Assembly: GCA_017306865.1 (NCBI GenBank)
Contig: JAFKHH010000012.1
Location: 248,001-312,000 of the forward strand
Source of the DNA: Filimonas sp.
GTDB lineage: Bacteria; Bacteroidota; Bacteroidia; Chitinophagales; Chitinophagaceae
Length of the DNA stretch: 64,000 nt
Direction: 5' to 3'
Part shown: piece after piece, positions 25,057 through 34,930 of the stretch
Layout: every line of letters begins with the position of its first letter
Numbering within the stretch: position 1 is the stretch's first letter
Translations under genes and position numbers: made by a program
The notes under the pieces: model-generated
The model's database searches: none
Told to the model about the DNA's origin: nothing
The model's input: only the letters and a program-made list of their open reading frames with translations

Positions 25057-25971
25057 TTACTTCACATTCACCACCATTCCTCTAATACCCATATCCACCG
25101 TTCGTTCCCCCTTGCCGGGTTGCCATTTACCATCTCCGTTCAGGTCCTCCCATTCAAAACTTTTATTCGTAGATAATGACACCTCCAATGTAATATCCTT
25201 ATTCTCCTTGCCGGTAATTGTTAGTTTGCCGGGAATAGAAGCCGTTACTACGCAAGAGCCTTGCGGAATAGGCGATGTCGCAAAAATGGGATTAACAACA
25301 GTTGTACTGCCAGCCGGAGCCTGCCCTGAGGTCAGATAAGGAATATTGACATTGTTATAACTAATGTTTGTTTCAAACGCCCAGTACCCCTGCTTGCGGT
25401 TACCATTCACAGCTACGGACTGGTCTTTTACATTAAACGATTTAATGTACGTATTGAAACCAATAAAACCGGCAAGGGTTCCGATAAACTCCTGTTTGAT
25501 CGCTACACCATTAATCGTAGTATCTACCCAATATTTTACATCGCCATTCTGGTAAGCCAGCGAAATCCGCAGCCATTCGTACGTTCCCGGTTTAATAGAT
25601 GCCAGCGGAATAGAGAAAAACGTCTCACCATTCCCCACCAGTGTGGACTTTTCGAAGTCAATAGCGTTTTCACCACCAGCAGTTGTTTCTGGCGCCCTGT
25701 AAAGAACTGCACCAGCACCCAATGCCGTAGTTGCATTTGGCGTCAGCTCTACATAATGACTACTCATTTTACGCATAACAGGGCTCTGTGCCGCATGCCC
25801 GGCAGCTACACTTACAGGTTGTGCTACGTTTGACAGCCTTGTTTGTGTGGAATCAAATTTGAAGGAGAAAACTAGTTTTGCACCGCTGGTATCATCAGTG
25901 CCGTTACTTTTCTGGCAGGAACTGAGCAGCAGCAGTGTACCCGCAATACAGGATAAGCCCGATAGTTTCAT
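25057..25971 (-). CDS. Putative lipoprotein, unknown function
   Basis: A 304-residue lipoprotein (signal MKLSGLSCIAGTLLLLSSCQ, Cys19) that I do not recognise. The body is beta-rich. It has a GTYEWLRISLAYQNGD segment, a probable calcium-loop-like WEDLNGDGKWQPGKGE near the C-terminus, and a final DMGIRGM. It is likely surface- or periplasm-facing and may bind a ligand, but no catalytic residues stand out. It is divergent from the MG2/plug gene; in the 206-nt gap I see no clear promoter match. A short CGTGA-word arm (about 25030-25056) follows the stop. Confidence 0.75.
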   Translation of the reverse strand: MKLSGLSCIAGTLLLLSSCQKSNGTDDTSGAKLVFSFKFDSTQTRLSNVAQPVSVAAGHAAQSPVMRKMSSHYVELTPNATTALGAGAVLYRAPETTAGGENAIDFEKSTLVGNGETFFSIPLASIKPGTYEWLRISLAYQNGDVKYWVDTTINGVAIKQEFIGTLAGFIGFNTYIKSFNVKDQSVAVNGNRKQGYWAFETNISYNNVNIPYLTSGQAPAGSTTVVNPIFATSPIPQGSCVVTASIPGKLTITGKENKDITLEVSLSTNKSFEWEDLNGDGKWQPGKGERTVDMGIRGMVVNVK

Positions 25972-26177
25972 GGTCTCTTAGATTGTTTATAGGATAGAAA
26001 CGTTACAGTGTATTTAACTGTAGGAGGCAATATTTATTGTCGGCACTTGCCTAAAAATTGTGAAAATTTTATAAAGATGTAAAAGACTTGATGGTAGACA
26101 TCTCAAAAAAGTTACTTTTAAGGTTGTTACCCTGCGGCCAAGATATTTTGACGAATCATTATTAATTACAACCAATT

Positions 26178-28577
26178 ATGCCAAAACATGCCCGTCGCCT
26201 GGTATTTGCACTGGGATTGTTAGCAGGATTATCTTTTGAGGGAAATGCACAGAAGCAATTAGATTCATCCCTGATGAGGCTAAGCGAAGACTATCAGCAA
26301 GAAAGAGTTTATCTGCATTTTGATAAAAATGCCTATGCACCCGGAGAGACAATCTGGTTTAAAGCCTATCTGCAAGCCGGCGTTTACCCTTCAGACATTA
26401 GTAAGAATTTTTATGTAGACTGGACAGATGCCAGCGGAAACATCTTGTTCCACACCGCTGCGCCTATATTAGACGCAACGGCAAAGGGACAATTTGAAAT
26501 TCCTGCAACCTTTACAGGACAGGTAGTTCATGTAAGGGCTTATACACAATGGATGCTCAATTTCGACTCTTCATTTCTGTACAATAAAGACCTGCGCATT
26601 TTACAAAAAGACGCAAAACCGGTAAAAGATACAAAGCTGGAATCAGCTATTCAGTTCTTCCCGGAGAGCGGAGACCTGATTGCCGGCATAAAATCCAAAG
26701 TAGCATTTAAAGCAAATGACCAATGGGGTAAGCCTGTAAATGTAAAAGGAGGGGTGTATAGTGCATCAGGAGAAAAAATAGACACATTTACTTCGCAACA
26801 TGACGGGATGGGAAGCTTTACCGTAGAGGCTAAAGCCGGGGAGAAATATAATGTGAAATGGACGGACGAATTAAACACGCCACATATTTCTACATTGCCA
26901 GACGTGAAAACGACTGGCGTGATCTTAAAAATGAATGGCCTTGGACAACGCAAAGGGTTCCTGGTAGAACGTTCTGCAGATGCGCCGGCAAATCTTAAAA
27001 CATTATATGTTGTAGCTACTATTCAGCAGCAGTTGGTGTATCGTGCAAAAGTAGACCTTTCGGAAAGTGTGGCTATTGGTGGCAGCATTCCAACCGGCAC
27101 ATTGCCATCAGGCGTTATGCTGATCTCCGTGTTTGATGCAGATTGGGTTCCGGTGGCTGAGCGCATTTGTTTTATCAACAATCACAACTACGATTTTGGT
27201 CCGCAGGTAGCAATCAAAGGCAATACGGCAAGACGTGCTAAGAATACAATTGAGATAGAAGTGCCGGATTCCATAGCTGCGAATATGTCTATTTCTGTAA
27301 CGGATGGAGAAGTAGCAATAGATAAGCAAAACACCATTGTATCTCACCTGTTATTGTCAAGCGAGCTGAAAGGATATGTGAACAACCCGGCTTATTACTT
27401 TAACGGTACTGCCGATAGTTTGCAACAACACCTTGACCTGGTGATGATGACAAATGGCTGGAGAAAGATCAACTGGGAGAAAATAGTAAGGGCGCAAATG
27501 CCAAGGGTAAAATATCAGAAAGACACTTCTTTCATGTCTTTTTCAGGAAAAGTATTTGGCGCTACACCTTTACAGCTTCGCGAAGCGGGGCAGATCAACC
27601 TGATCTTTAAAGGAAAAGATTCCAGTACATCACTAACATTCCTGCCAATAAAACCGGATGGTAGCTTTAGCGACCGCAACATGCTTTTCTTCGATACGCT
27701 TACGGTTTACTACCAGTTCAACCAGAAAAGAGACCTCTCTTCAAGAGTAGCGGTTTCTTTTAACAACGGCTTATATCCTCCTCCGCAAAAAGTAACAGGC
27801 TTGTCGCCGATGCTCAACTGGGTGTCACGCGATACAAGCGGATATGCCCGCCTGAGAATGTTTGCAAGCGAGCAAGAGCGATTGAAGAAACTATTGGAGT
27901 CGACAACGCTTAGTGAGGTGACCGTAAAGACCCGCGCTAAGAAACCGATAGACGTAATGGATGAAAAATATACCAGCGGTTTATTTAGCGGAGGTAACGC
28001 CCGCCAGTTTGATGTAACGGAAGACCCGATAGCGCAGGCGTCTATGAACGTGCTGAATTACTTACAAGGCCGTGTGGCTGGTTTACAAATCTCTTCGCAG
28101 GGCGCTAACTCTACAGCAACATGGAGAGGAAGCAGTACCTCTTTTTATATAGATGAAATGTCTGCAGATGCTGACCGTGTAACCAGTTTACCAATGAGTG
28201 ATGTAGCATACATTAAAGTATTCCCGCCTCCATTCTTTGGTGGTATGGGTGGTGGTTCCGGCGGTGCGATCGCGGTTTATACACGCCGTGGCGGTGACGT
28301 AAAAAGTCAGCCGGGCGAAGGTCTTGAGCAACGCAAGATCGGCGGCTATACTAAGTTCAAAGAGTTTTACTCTCCAAACTATGCTACGGACCAATCAATG
28401 GAACAGCCGGATGTACGCTCTACCATATACTGGAACCCATATGTACTCACAGATGGTGCTAACCGTAAGGTAACAATAGAGTTTTTCAACAACGATATTA
28501 GTAAAAGCATGCAAGTGGTACTGGAAGGTGTGAATAGGGAAGGCAAGCTGACAAGAGTGGAGAAAACGATACAGTAA
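26178..28577 (+). CDS. Exported MG2-domain protein with C-terminal TonB-receptor plug domain, no barrel
   Basis: A 799-residue secreted protein. After a signal peptide the N-terminus reads as an alpha-2-macroglobulin MG2-like domain (QERVYLHFDKNAYAPGETIWFKAYL, core YAPGETIWFKAYL). Middle beta domains follow with a carboxypeptidase-regulatory-like character. Near residue 610 a TonB-dependent receptor plug begins: VLNYLQGRVAGLQIS, WRGSSTSFYIDEM, VAYIKVFPPPFFGG, GGAIAVYTRRG. The transmembrane barrel that should follow is absent; only about 90 residues remain. Such proteins occur in Bacteroidota but their function is not known to me; they may dock with TonB-type or surface complexes. Confidence 0.85.
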   Translation: MPKHARRLVFALGLLAGLSFEGNAQKQLDSSLMRLSEDYQQERVYLHFDKNAYAPGETIWFKAYLQAGVYPSDISKNFYVDWTDASGNILFHTAAPILDATAKGQFEIPATFTGQVVHVRAYTQWMLNFDSSFLYNKDLRILQKDAKPVKDTKLESAIQFFPESGDLIAGIKSKVAFKANDQWGKPVNVKGGVYSASGEKIDTFTSQHDGMGSFTVEAKAGEKYNVKWTDELNTPHISTLPDVKTTGVILKMNGLGQRKGFLVERSADAPANLKTLYVVATIQQQLVYRAKVDLSESVAIGGSIPTGTLPSGVMLISVFDADWVPVAERICFINNHNYDFGPQVAIKGNTARRAKNTIEIEVPDSIAANMSISVTDGEVAIDKQNTIVSHLLLSSELKGYVNNPAYYFNGTADSLQQHLDLVMMTNGWRKINWEKIVRAQMPRVKYQKDTSFMSFSGKVFGATPLQLREAGQINLIFKGKDSSTSLTFLPIKPDGSFSDRNMLFFDTLTVYYQFNQKRDLSSRVAVSFNNGLYPPPQKVTGLSPMLNWVSRDTSGYARLRMFASEQERLKKLLESTTLSEVTVKTRAKKPIDVMDEKYTSGLFSGGNARQFDVTEDPIAQASMNVLNYLQGRVAGLQISSQGANSTATWRGSSTSFYIDEMSADADRVTSLPMSDVAYIKVFPPPFFGGMGGGSGGAIAVYTRRGGDVKSQPGEGLEQRKIGGYTKFKEFYSPNYATDQSMEQPDVRSTIYWNPYVLTDGANRKVTIEFFNNDISKSMQVVLEGVNREGKLTRVEKTIQ

Positions 28578-28582
28578 TGGCT

Positions 28583-28697
28583 TAATTGGTCAATTGTTAT
28601 ATTGTTGATGGGGCTGACCGAAAAGGTTAGCCCCATTTTATTTTTTGCTGATACTCATTTAGCCCAACAATTAAACCATGCAACCATAAAACAATTC
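28583..28697 (+). terminator. Terminator nested in AATTGTT-word arms
   Basis: ATGGGGCTGACC (28609-28620) pairs with GGTTAGCCCCAT (28626-28637) and is followed by TTTTATTTTTT. Outer word arms lie at 28583-28608 and 28666-28697. It ends the MG2/plug transcript. Confidence 0.8.
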
Positions 28698-28812
28698 TCC
28701 TCTATTCCCTAAAGACTTGTTAACTAATTGCTACCTCGTCTTGCTCACCCGGTTTTTCTTCAGATTCACCGCAACCCCACAAAGTCGCCCCTCATCTGGT
28801 ATAAAATCTCTA

Positions 28813-28820
28813 TATCTTTA
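28813..28820 (+). promoter_or_regulatory. -7 box (TATCTTTA) of the RND efflux operon
   Basis: TATCTTTA matches TAnnTTTG except the last base and lies 36 nt before the adaptor ATG. No local repressor gene is present. Confidence 0.45.
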
Positions 28821-28856
28821 TCAGAATTATCGACTAAAGCCAATCCATTTAAAACG

Positions 28857-29945
28857 ATGCTACGTTTTCATTCTACTGCTATTCTTGCTGTGGGTGTGTG
28901 CATTATTGGTGCATCCTGCGGCAAAAAGAAGCAGCAACCTAAAGCCGGCGCGAACCAACCCCCAACTGTTGAAGTGATCGTCGCCCGTAATTCCTCCATC
29001 AAAAATGTAATAGAAGCAAACGGCACAGTAGTAGCCAATGAATCTGTAGAGCTGCATCCTGAAATAAGCGGCCGTATTACCTACCTCAATGTTGCAGAAG
29101 GCAAGCCCATTGCAGCAGGAACGGTAATAGCGCGGATCAATGATGCTGACTTGCAGGCACAGATAAACAAATCGAAAGTGCAACTGGACCTTGCTGAAAA
29201 AACAGAAGAACGCCTGCGCAAGCTACTGGCAGTAAGTGGTGTAAACCAGGCGGACTACGACGCAGCATTAAATACAGTGAATGGGTATAAGGCAGATATT
29301 GCATATACGCAGGCACTAATTGATAAAACAGTGATACGTGCACCATTCTCCGGTACACTGGGTTTAAGACAGGTGAGCCCCGGCGCCTACGTTACCCCGT
29401 CTAATGTCATTGTTACCTTACAGCAGTTAAACCGCCTCAAGATAGATTTCACTATCCCGGAAGAGTATGGGAAGCTGGCTACCGTAGGGCATACAGTGGA
29501 TGTAGAAGTAGATGCTGCAAGTACTGTTAAAAGAAAAGCCACCATTATCGCCGTAGAGCCGCAGGCGAACACTATTACACGTAATCTTAAAATAAGAGCG
29601 ATCCTGGATAACTCGTCCGGTTCTAATCCCGGTGCGTTTGTAAAAGTATATGTGGGAGAAGGGGTAGATAAAAAGGCAATCATGATCCCGACTAACTCTA
29701 TTATTCCTGACGATAAGAACAAAAGTGTTGTTGTAGTTAGAAAAGGGAATGCCGTTTTTACAAATGTACAGACAGGCTTGCGCCAGGCAACGAATGTAGA
29801 AGTCATTAAAGGAATAAACGAAGGCGACAGCGTGGTAGTAACAGGTGTATTGTTTGCATTACCAAACAAGCCGGTGAAGATAAGCCGTGTGAAAAAGCTG
29901 GAAGAAGTAGGCGCAGATAGCACTACTACGAAGAAGACTAAATAA
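28857..29945 (+). CDS. RND efflux periplasmic adaptor subunit (membrane fusion lipoprotein)
   Basis: The adaptor bridges the inner-membrane pump and the TolC channel. From the ATG at 28857 it is 362 residues long with a lipoprotein signal (CIIGASCGKK). The barrel-sandwich part reads VELHPEISGRITYLNVAEGKPIAAGTVIARIND (core: SGRITYLNVAEG), then a short alpha hairpin (KSKVQLDLAEKTEERLRKLL), the second lipoyl half PFSGTLGLRQVSPGAYV, a beta barrel and a membrane-proximal domain (PTNSIIPDDKNKSVVVVR). A longer frame from 28728 is rejected because it would bury the signal peptide. The pump gene follows after 62 nt. Confidence 0.95.
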   Translation: MLRFHSTAILAVGVCIIGASCGKKKQQPKAGANQPPTVEVIVARNSSIKNVIEANGTVVANESVELHPEISGRITYLNVAEGKPIAAGTVIARINDADLQAQINKSKVQLDLAEKTEERLRKLLAVSGVNQADYDAALNTVNGYKADIAYTQALIDKTVIRAPFSGTLGLRQVSPGAYVTPSNVIVTLQQLNRLKIDFTIPEEYGKLATVGHTVDVEVDAASTVKRKATIIAVEPQANTITRNLKIRAILDNSSGSNPGAFVKVYVGEGVDKKAIMIPTNSIIPDDKNKSVVVVRKGNAVFTNVQTGLRQATNVEVIKGINEGDSVVVTGVLFALPNKPVKISRVKKLEEVGADSTTTKKTK

Positions 29946-30007
29946 TTGTAAGATGAAAATGCCGCTCTTACGCGCATTTATATCCCATACCTAACATCCA
30001 ACAGGCA

Positions 30008-33000
30008 ATGAATATTTCCGAACTATCTCTCAAGCGGCCCGTCTTCGCTACCGTGATGAACATTTTCATCATCTTGCTGGGCGTGGTTGGATACACCTTT
30101 CTCGCTGTGAGGGATTATCCTGCGATTGACCCTCCAACCATTACCGTAAATACATCTTATACCGGCGCGAATGCGGACATCATTGAAAGCCAGATAACCG
30201 AGCCGCTGGAAAAACAGATCAATGGTATTCCGGGTATCAGAACCATTACTTCATCCAGCTCGCTGGGAAGTAGTTTTATTACAGTAGAGTTTAATTTAGG
30301 AACAGACCTGGAAGCGGCAGCCAGTGATGTACGCGATAAAGTAGGGCAGGCGCAAAGAAGCTTGCCGCAGGATATTGATGCCCCGCCGGTTGTAACAAAG
30401 TCAGATGCCAATAGCGATTTCATTTTGTTGCTGGCTGTACAAAGCCGTTCCAAAGGATTGATGGACCTGAGCGACTATGCGGAGAACGTATTGCAGCAGC
30501 AATTGCAAACGATAGATGGCGTAAGCTCTGTAAATATATTTGGTCAGAAGAGGTATGCGATGCGTTTGTGGCTGAACACAGACAAGATGAACGCATACAA
30601 CGTAGCTTTTTCTGATATAAGCAACTCTCTTAACAGTGAGAACGTGGATCTGCCTCCGGGAAAGATCTATGGTAACAATACCGAACTAACGATCCGTACA
30701 CTAGGTAGGTTAACAACAGAAGATCAGTTCAGGGACCTTATCATCAGGCAGGACAGTTCAGGTATTATCCGGCTGAAAGATGTAGCCACGGTTGAGATTG
30801 GTCCTGAAACAATGGAGCAGGGATGGAAGTACAATGGTGTAAATGCTGTAGGCCTTGCGATTATACCGCAGCCGGGTGCAAATAACATTGCTATTGCAGA
30901 TGAGTTTTACAAACGACTGGATGAAATTGAAAAAAGCAATAAGTCAGACATTCAGTTCAACCTGCTTATTGATAACACCAAGAACATCCGTCACTCACTG
31001 GCCGAAGTAAAAGAAACATTGATCATTGCGTTCGCCCTTGTAGTACTAGTGATCTTTTTGTTCTTTAGAAACTGGCTTATTGCCATACGTCCGTTGATTG
31101 ATATACCGATCTCTTTGATCGCGACCTTCTTTATTATGTATATCTGTGGCTTTACCATCAACGTATTGACATTGCTCGGCATTGTACTGGCAACAGGCCT
31201 TGTGGTGGATGATGGTATTGTAGTAACGGAAAATATCTTTAGAAAAATAGAAGAAGGATTTCCTATACGTAAAGCTGCATTGGAAGGCAGTAAAGAAATT
31301 TTCTTCGCAGTTATCTCTACATCCATCACACTTGCGATCGTGTTCCTGCCTGTAATCTTCCTTGAAGGTTTCGTAGGACGCCTCTTCCGTGAGTTTGGTG
31401 TAGTATTGGCTGCTGCTGTATTGATCTCGGCCTTTGTGTCGCTTACCATCACACCTGTATTGAACGTGTACCTTACGCGGAAAAATGCACAGCATGGATG
31501 GTTCTACGAAAAAACAGAACCTTTCTTCCAGGGAATGGAAAATGGATATAAGCGATTGCTTGCTTCATTTATGCATATACGTTGGGTTGCATGGCTGATC
31601 ATTCTCGTGTGTTTCTGCGCAATTGGTTTTACCATTAAACAATTGCAGAGTGAAATAGCTCCGCTGGAAGATAGAAGCAGTATCCGCTTTACGGTAACTG
31701 CGCCGGAAGGAACGAGCTTTAACTACATGCAAAACCTGACGGATAAGATTGCGGATTTCTTATACGACTCTGTTCCCGAAAGAGACTTTGTGTTTGCAAG
31801 GACTGGTGGTGGTTTTTCTTCTACTTCTACCAACTCTTCCCAACCACGCTTAGGCCTGGTAGACCCGGAAGAGAGAAAGCGTAATCAGAATGATATTGCA
31901 AATGAGCTGCAACGGAAATTAAGACGCTTTAGTGATGCGCGTATATTCGCGGTACAAGAGCAAACCATCTCCGTGGGTTCCAGCTCCCGCTCCGGCTTAC
32001 CTGTGCAGTTCGTATTACAGAACCAGGATTTAAATAAACTAAAAGATATCATTCCTAAGTTCCTCGATGCAGCAAGGCTGGATAAGACCTTCTCTAACGT
32101 AGACGTAAACCTGAAGTTTAATAAACCGGAAATACAGCTAACGGTAGACAGGATGAAAATAAAAGACCTTGGATTGTCTACACAGGAAGTAATTGCAGCA
32201 GCGCAAGCCGCATTCAGTGGTGGCCGTATGGCCTACTTTATTATGAATGGTTTTCAATACCAGGTAATAGCACAGGTAGACAGGAATGACCGTAACAAAC
32301 CAAATGATATAGAAAAGCTATATGTACGGAGCAAGGGCGGCCAAAATATTCCGTTAGATGCGGTCATACATCTTGAAGAAAGCAGTAATCCATCTACATT
32401 ATACCACTTCAACAGGTATAAGGCGGCTACCATTTCTGCCTCACTTTCCGAAGGGCATACGATTGGTGATGGTATTAATGCCATGCAGGGAATAGCCAAT
32501 AAGCTGCTGGATGATTCCTTCCAGACATCCTTGTCCGGCGCCTCGAGAGACTATGCAGAAAGCTCTTCCAATATTATGTTTGCTTTCGGATTGGCGCTGA
32601 TCTTTATTTACCTCGTATTAGCTGCACAGTTTGAAAGCTTCCTGGATCCGTTTACTATCATGCTGACAGTGCCGCTTGCGCTGGCAGGTGCATTATTAAG
32701 CTTATATATTTTCGGCCAAACATTAAATATCTTTTCTGAAATTGGTATGATCATGCTCATCGGTCTTGTAACCAAGAATGGTATCCTGATCGTAGAGTTT
32801 GCAAACCAAAAGCGTGAACTGGGTATAGGCAGGAGAGAGGCGGTATTGGAAGCAGCGCAACAACGTCTTCGCCCGATCCTGATGACAAGCCTTGCAACAT
32901 CGCTTGGTGCATTGCCAATTGCGATGAGCCTTGGCGCTGCATCTACCAGCCGTATTCCGTTAGGTATTGTAATTGTAGGCGGTATCTTGTTCTCCCTGAT

Positions 33001-33082
33001 ACTTACATTGTTTGTAATTCCGGCAGTGTACACATACATATCAGGAAAACATAAACCACATGTAACAGAAATAACTGAGTAA
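30008..33082 (+). CDS. RND efflux pump permease (AcrB/HAE1-like)
   Basis: A proton-driven inner-membrane multidrug exporter of 1024 residues. The N-terminus has RPVFATVMNIFIILLGVVGY; twelve hydrophobic helices occur in two repeats. The proton-relay aspartate pair is present as ATGLVVDDGIVVTENIF near residue 400, and the second half has GLVTKNGILIVEFANQKRE with its lysine. Porter-domain motifs such as PPTITVNTSYTGANADIIE and LPQDIDAPPV fit hydrophobe/amphiphile pumps rather than heavy-metal CusA types. Substrates cannot be predicted. It is in the middle of the adaptor-pump-TolC operon. Confidence 0.97.
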   Translation: MNISELSLKRPVFATVMNIFIILLGVVGYTFLAVRDYPAIDPPTITVNTSYTGANADIIESQITEPLEKQINGIPGIRTITSSSSLGSSFITVEFNLGTDLEAAASDVRDKVGQAQRSLPQDIDAPPVVTKSDANSDFILLLAVQSRSKGLMDLSDYAENVLQQQLQTIDGVSSVNIFGQKRYAMRLWLNTDKMNAYNVAFSDISNSLNSENVDLPPGKIYGNNTELTIRTLGRLTTEDQFRDLIIRQDSSGIIRLKDVATVEIGPETMEQGWKYNGVNAVGLAIIPQPGANNIAIADEFYKRLDEIEKSNKSDIQFNLLIDNTKNIRHSLAEVKETLIIAFALVVLVIFLFFRNWLIAIRPLIDIPISLIATFFIMYICGFTINVLTLLGIVLATGLVVDDGIVVTENIFRKIEEGFPIRKAALEGSKEIFFAVISTSITLAIVFLPVIFLEGFVGRLFREFGVVLAAAVLISAFVSLTITPVLNVYLTRKNAQHGWFYEKTEPFFQGMENGYKRLLASFMHIRWVAWLIILVCFCAIGFTIKQLQSEIAPLEDRSSIRFTVTAPEGTSFNYMQNLTDKIADFLYDSVPERDFVFARTGGGFSSTSTNSSQPRLGLVDPEERKRNQNDIANELQRKLRRFSDARIFAVQEQTISVGSSSRSGLPVQFVLQNQDLNKLKDIIPKFLDAARLDKTFSNVDVNLKFNKPEIQLTVDRMKIKDLGLSTQEVIAAAQAAFSGGRMAYFIMNGFQYQVIAQVDRNDRNKPNDIEKLYVRSKGGQNIPLDAVIHLEESSNPSTLYHFNRYKAATISASLSEGHTIGDGINAMQGIANKLLDDSFQTSLSGASRDYAESSSNIMFAFGLALIFIYLVLAAQFESFLDPFTIMLTVPLALAGALLSLYIFGQTLNIFSEIGMIMLIGLVTKNGILIVEFANQKRELGIGRREAVLEAAQQRLRPILMTSLATSLGALPIAMSLGAASTSRIPLGIVIVGGILFSLILTLFVIPAVYTYISGKHKPHVTEITE

Positions 33083-33111
33083 GGAAACATGCTCAGTATA
33101 AAAAAAGTAAG

Positions 33112-34407
33112 ATGAAAAGGTTTTTGATCATAATCATATTAGCTGCACCAATATTCGGTAATGCACAACAACTGTCTCTGCAAGATGCAGTGAACCTTGC
33201 ATTGAAAAACAGTTTGGATATACAGTTGGCTAAAAATAACGTAGACATTACTACCATCAACAATAGTTATGGTGTAGCTGGTGGGTTGCCGGTAGTAACA
33301 GGTGGTGTTACAGACAATGAGCAGGTAACAAGCATTAGCCAGAAATATTCTGATCCTGCGCGAAACAATAACAGTAACAATGCCTCATCCAATACCTTAA
33401 GCGCAAACGTAACAGGATCGTTTTTGCTATATAACGGTATGCGTGTGGTTGCTGCAAAAAAACGGTTGGAGCAATTGGAACAACAAAGTCAGCAACTACT
33501 GATCTCGCAGATACAAAATACGATTGCTGCAGTAATGACGAAGTATTACGACATCGTACGACAACAGAGTTATATTAAAACGATCAACCAATCTATTGTT
33601 GTTTCTCAGCAGCGGCTGGATATTTTGAAAACGCAGAAAGAAGTAGGGATGGCAAATAACGCGGACCTGTTTCAGTCGCAATTGGATTTAAACGCCTTGC
33701 TGCAGTCACAAAAATCGCAGCAATTGGTTATCGATCAGGCCAAATCTGATTTGCTCACACTATTAACGTTAAATGCTGATTCAGCCATCATGGTAAAAGA
33801 TACGATTATCGTAAGCAATAATGTTTCGCTGGATTCTGCACTGACAAGCCTTGCGAAAAACCCTGATCTTATTGCTGCCGCACAGCAAATAAGGATCAAT
33901 GAACAATTGGTAAAAGAAACGGCTGCACAACGTTACCCGTCACTGCGGTTAAATGGGGGCTATAACTACAACCGTAACCAGAACAGCGCCGGATTTAACT
34001 TGCTGAACGAAAGCTATGGTCCGCAAATAGGCGTAAGCCTGGTTGTGCCGATCTATAATGGCTCTATCTATAAAAAGCAACAACAGGTTGCAGAGATCAA
34101 TACAAAGAATGCTGCAATACAGCGCCAGACACTGGTACGCGACTATAGTGCTTCTGTGGTAAAAACTTACCAGGCTTATGCAAACGCACTAAAGCAATTA
34201 GAAACAGAACAACAGAATTATGACCTGGCCAATCAATTATTACAATTGGTGATCCAGAAATTCCAGCTTCGCCAGGCAACTATTGTAGATGTAAAACTGG
34301 CGCAGCAAAGTTTCGAAGACGCTGGGTACAGGCTGGTTAATCTTAGCTACGCAGCTAAATCTGCCGAAATAGAACTGAAACGTATTGCGAATGCGCTGAC
34401 GTTGTAG
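33112..34407 (+). CDS. TolC family outer membrane efflux protein
   Basis: The outer-membrane channel of the tripartite pump, 431 residues with a signal peptide cut near GNAQQ. Two repeated helical hairpins are visible: LSLQDAVNLALKNSLDIQLAKNNV (core: AVNLALKNSLDI) near the start and RYPSLRLNGGYNYNR before the second repeat, each followed by long heptad-rich helices (QQLLISQIQNTIAAVMTKYYDI). The gene is 29 nt from the pump stop and ends the operon. There is no lipobox, unlike some OprM relatives. Confidence 0.95.
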   Translation: MKRFLIIIILAAPIFGNAQQLSLQDAVNLALKNSLDIQLAKNNVDITTINNSYGVAGGLPVVTGGVTDNEQVTSISQKYSDPARNNNSNNASSNTLSANVTGSFLLYNGMRVVAAKKRLEQLEQQSQQLLISQIQNTIAAVMTKYYDIVRQQSYIKTINQSIVVSQQRLDILKTQKEVGMANNADLFQSQLDLNALLQSQKSQQLVIDQAKSDLLTLLTLNADSAIMVKDTIIVSNNVSLDSALTSLAKNPDLIAAAQQIRINEQLVKETAAQRYPSLRLNGGYNYNRNQNSAGFNLLNESYGPQIGVSLVVPIYNGSIYKKQQQVAEINTKNAAIQRQTLVRDYSASVVKTYQAYANALKQLETEQQNYDLANQLLQLVIQKFQLRQATIVDVKLAQQSFEDAGYRLVNLSYAAKSAEIELKRIANALTL

Positions 34408-34432
34408 TATAGTTTATAGAGTATATAGGTAT

Positions 34433-34474
34433 ATAAGGTTTATAAAGTGGAGTGCTCTTCTTTATAAACCTTAT
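34433..34474 (+). terminator. Hairpin after the efflux operon
   Basis: Perfect 15-bp stem ATAAGGTTTATAAAG (34433-34447) with 34460-34474, 12-nt loop, 25 nt past the tolC stop. It lacks a T-run; the flanks repeat TATAGAGTATATAGG words. Confidence 0.6.
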
Positions 34475-34620
34475 CTGCTTTATAAACGCTATATATTATC
34501 ATTGATGTCCCGGTAGACATGCTGTAAAAGGGTAGAAACTATTTGTGACAATGGTTTGCAGTAAAAAGCACATTGCTGAAATCGGGGATTTCCTGGCTTT
34601 AATCTTTCCGGGAAACGTGC

Positions 34621-34814
34621 GGCCTCAGAAAAGCTGCGTTAAGAAAATTGGCATGAACGCCGGAAAAATCCATTGCTGTTTGAGCCCGGCGTAACTTACT
34701 TACTCACGCTATAAGCGGCGAGTTCAATGGATTTCGGCGGACAAGACAATTTTTAGACTGCTTTTCTGGAGCCTTGACTTTTTTGGTTACTTTTTGTGTC
34801 AAGACAAAAAGTAA
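34621..34814. repeat. Long imperfect palindromic intergenic element plus adjacent 11-bp hairpin
   Basis: Three blocks pair in register around a 49-nt loop: 34621-34634 with 34760-34773 (12 of 14), 34639-34650 with 34747-34755, and 34658-34675 with 34725-34740 (CAATGGATT core). Just after it, TTACTTTTTGT (34787-34797) pairs perfectly with 34804-34814. The region 34408-34930 holds no convincing gene; a 61-codon minus-strand frame here is composition-driven. Confidence 0.65.
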
Positions 34815-34906
34815 CACCGTCGGTAGACAAATGAGCGCTTGCAATTGAAGACCCACTAAACTTAGTCGGGCAACAATGATACACCACATACCCTACATAC
34901 TTTTCT

Positions 34907-34914
34907 TATCTTCG
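34907..34914 (+). promoter_or_regulatory. -7 box (TATCTTCG) of kdsB
   Basis: TATCTTCG, a one-mismatch variant of TAnnTTTG, lies 16 nt before the kdsB ATG. The same TTCG variant precedes the rhomboid gene. Confidence 0.5.
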
Positions 34915-34930
34915 CCGCAAAGCCTCACGT

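Noticed and set aside
30991-31495. Two overlapping antisense frames of about 150 codons inside the RND pump gene
   Set aside because: They are shadows of strongly coding plus-strand sequence; the pump protein is intact and canonical there.
34704-34889. Minus-strand frame of 61 codons in the gap after tolC
   Set aside because: It lies across the palindromic element 34621-34814, is Lys/Leu-rich from A/T runs and has no promoter or family features.
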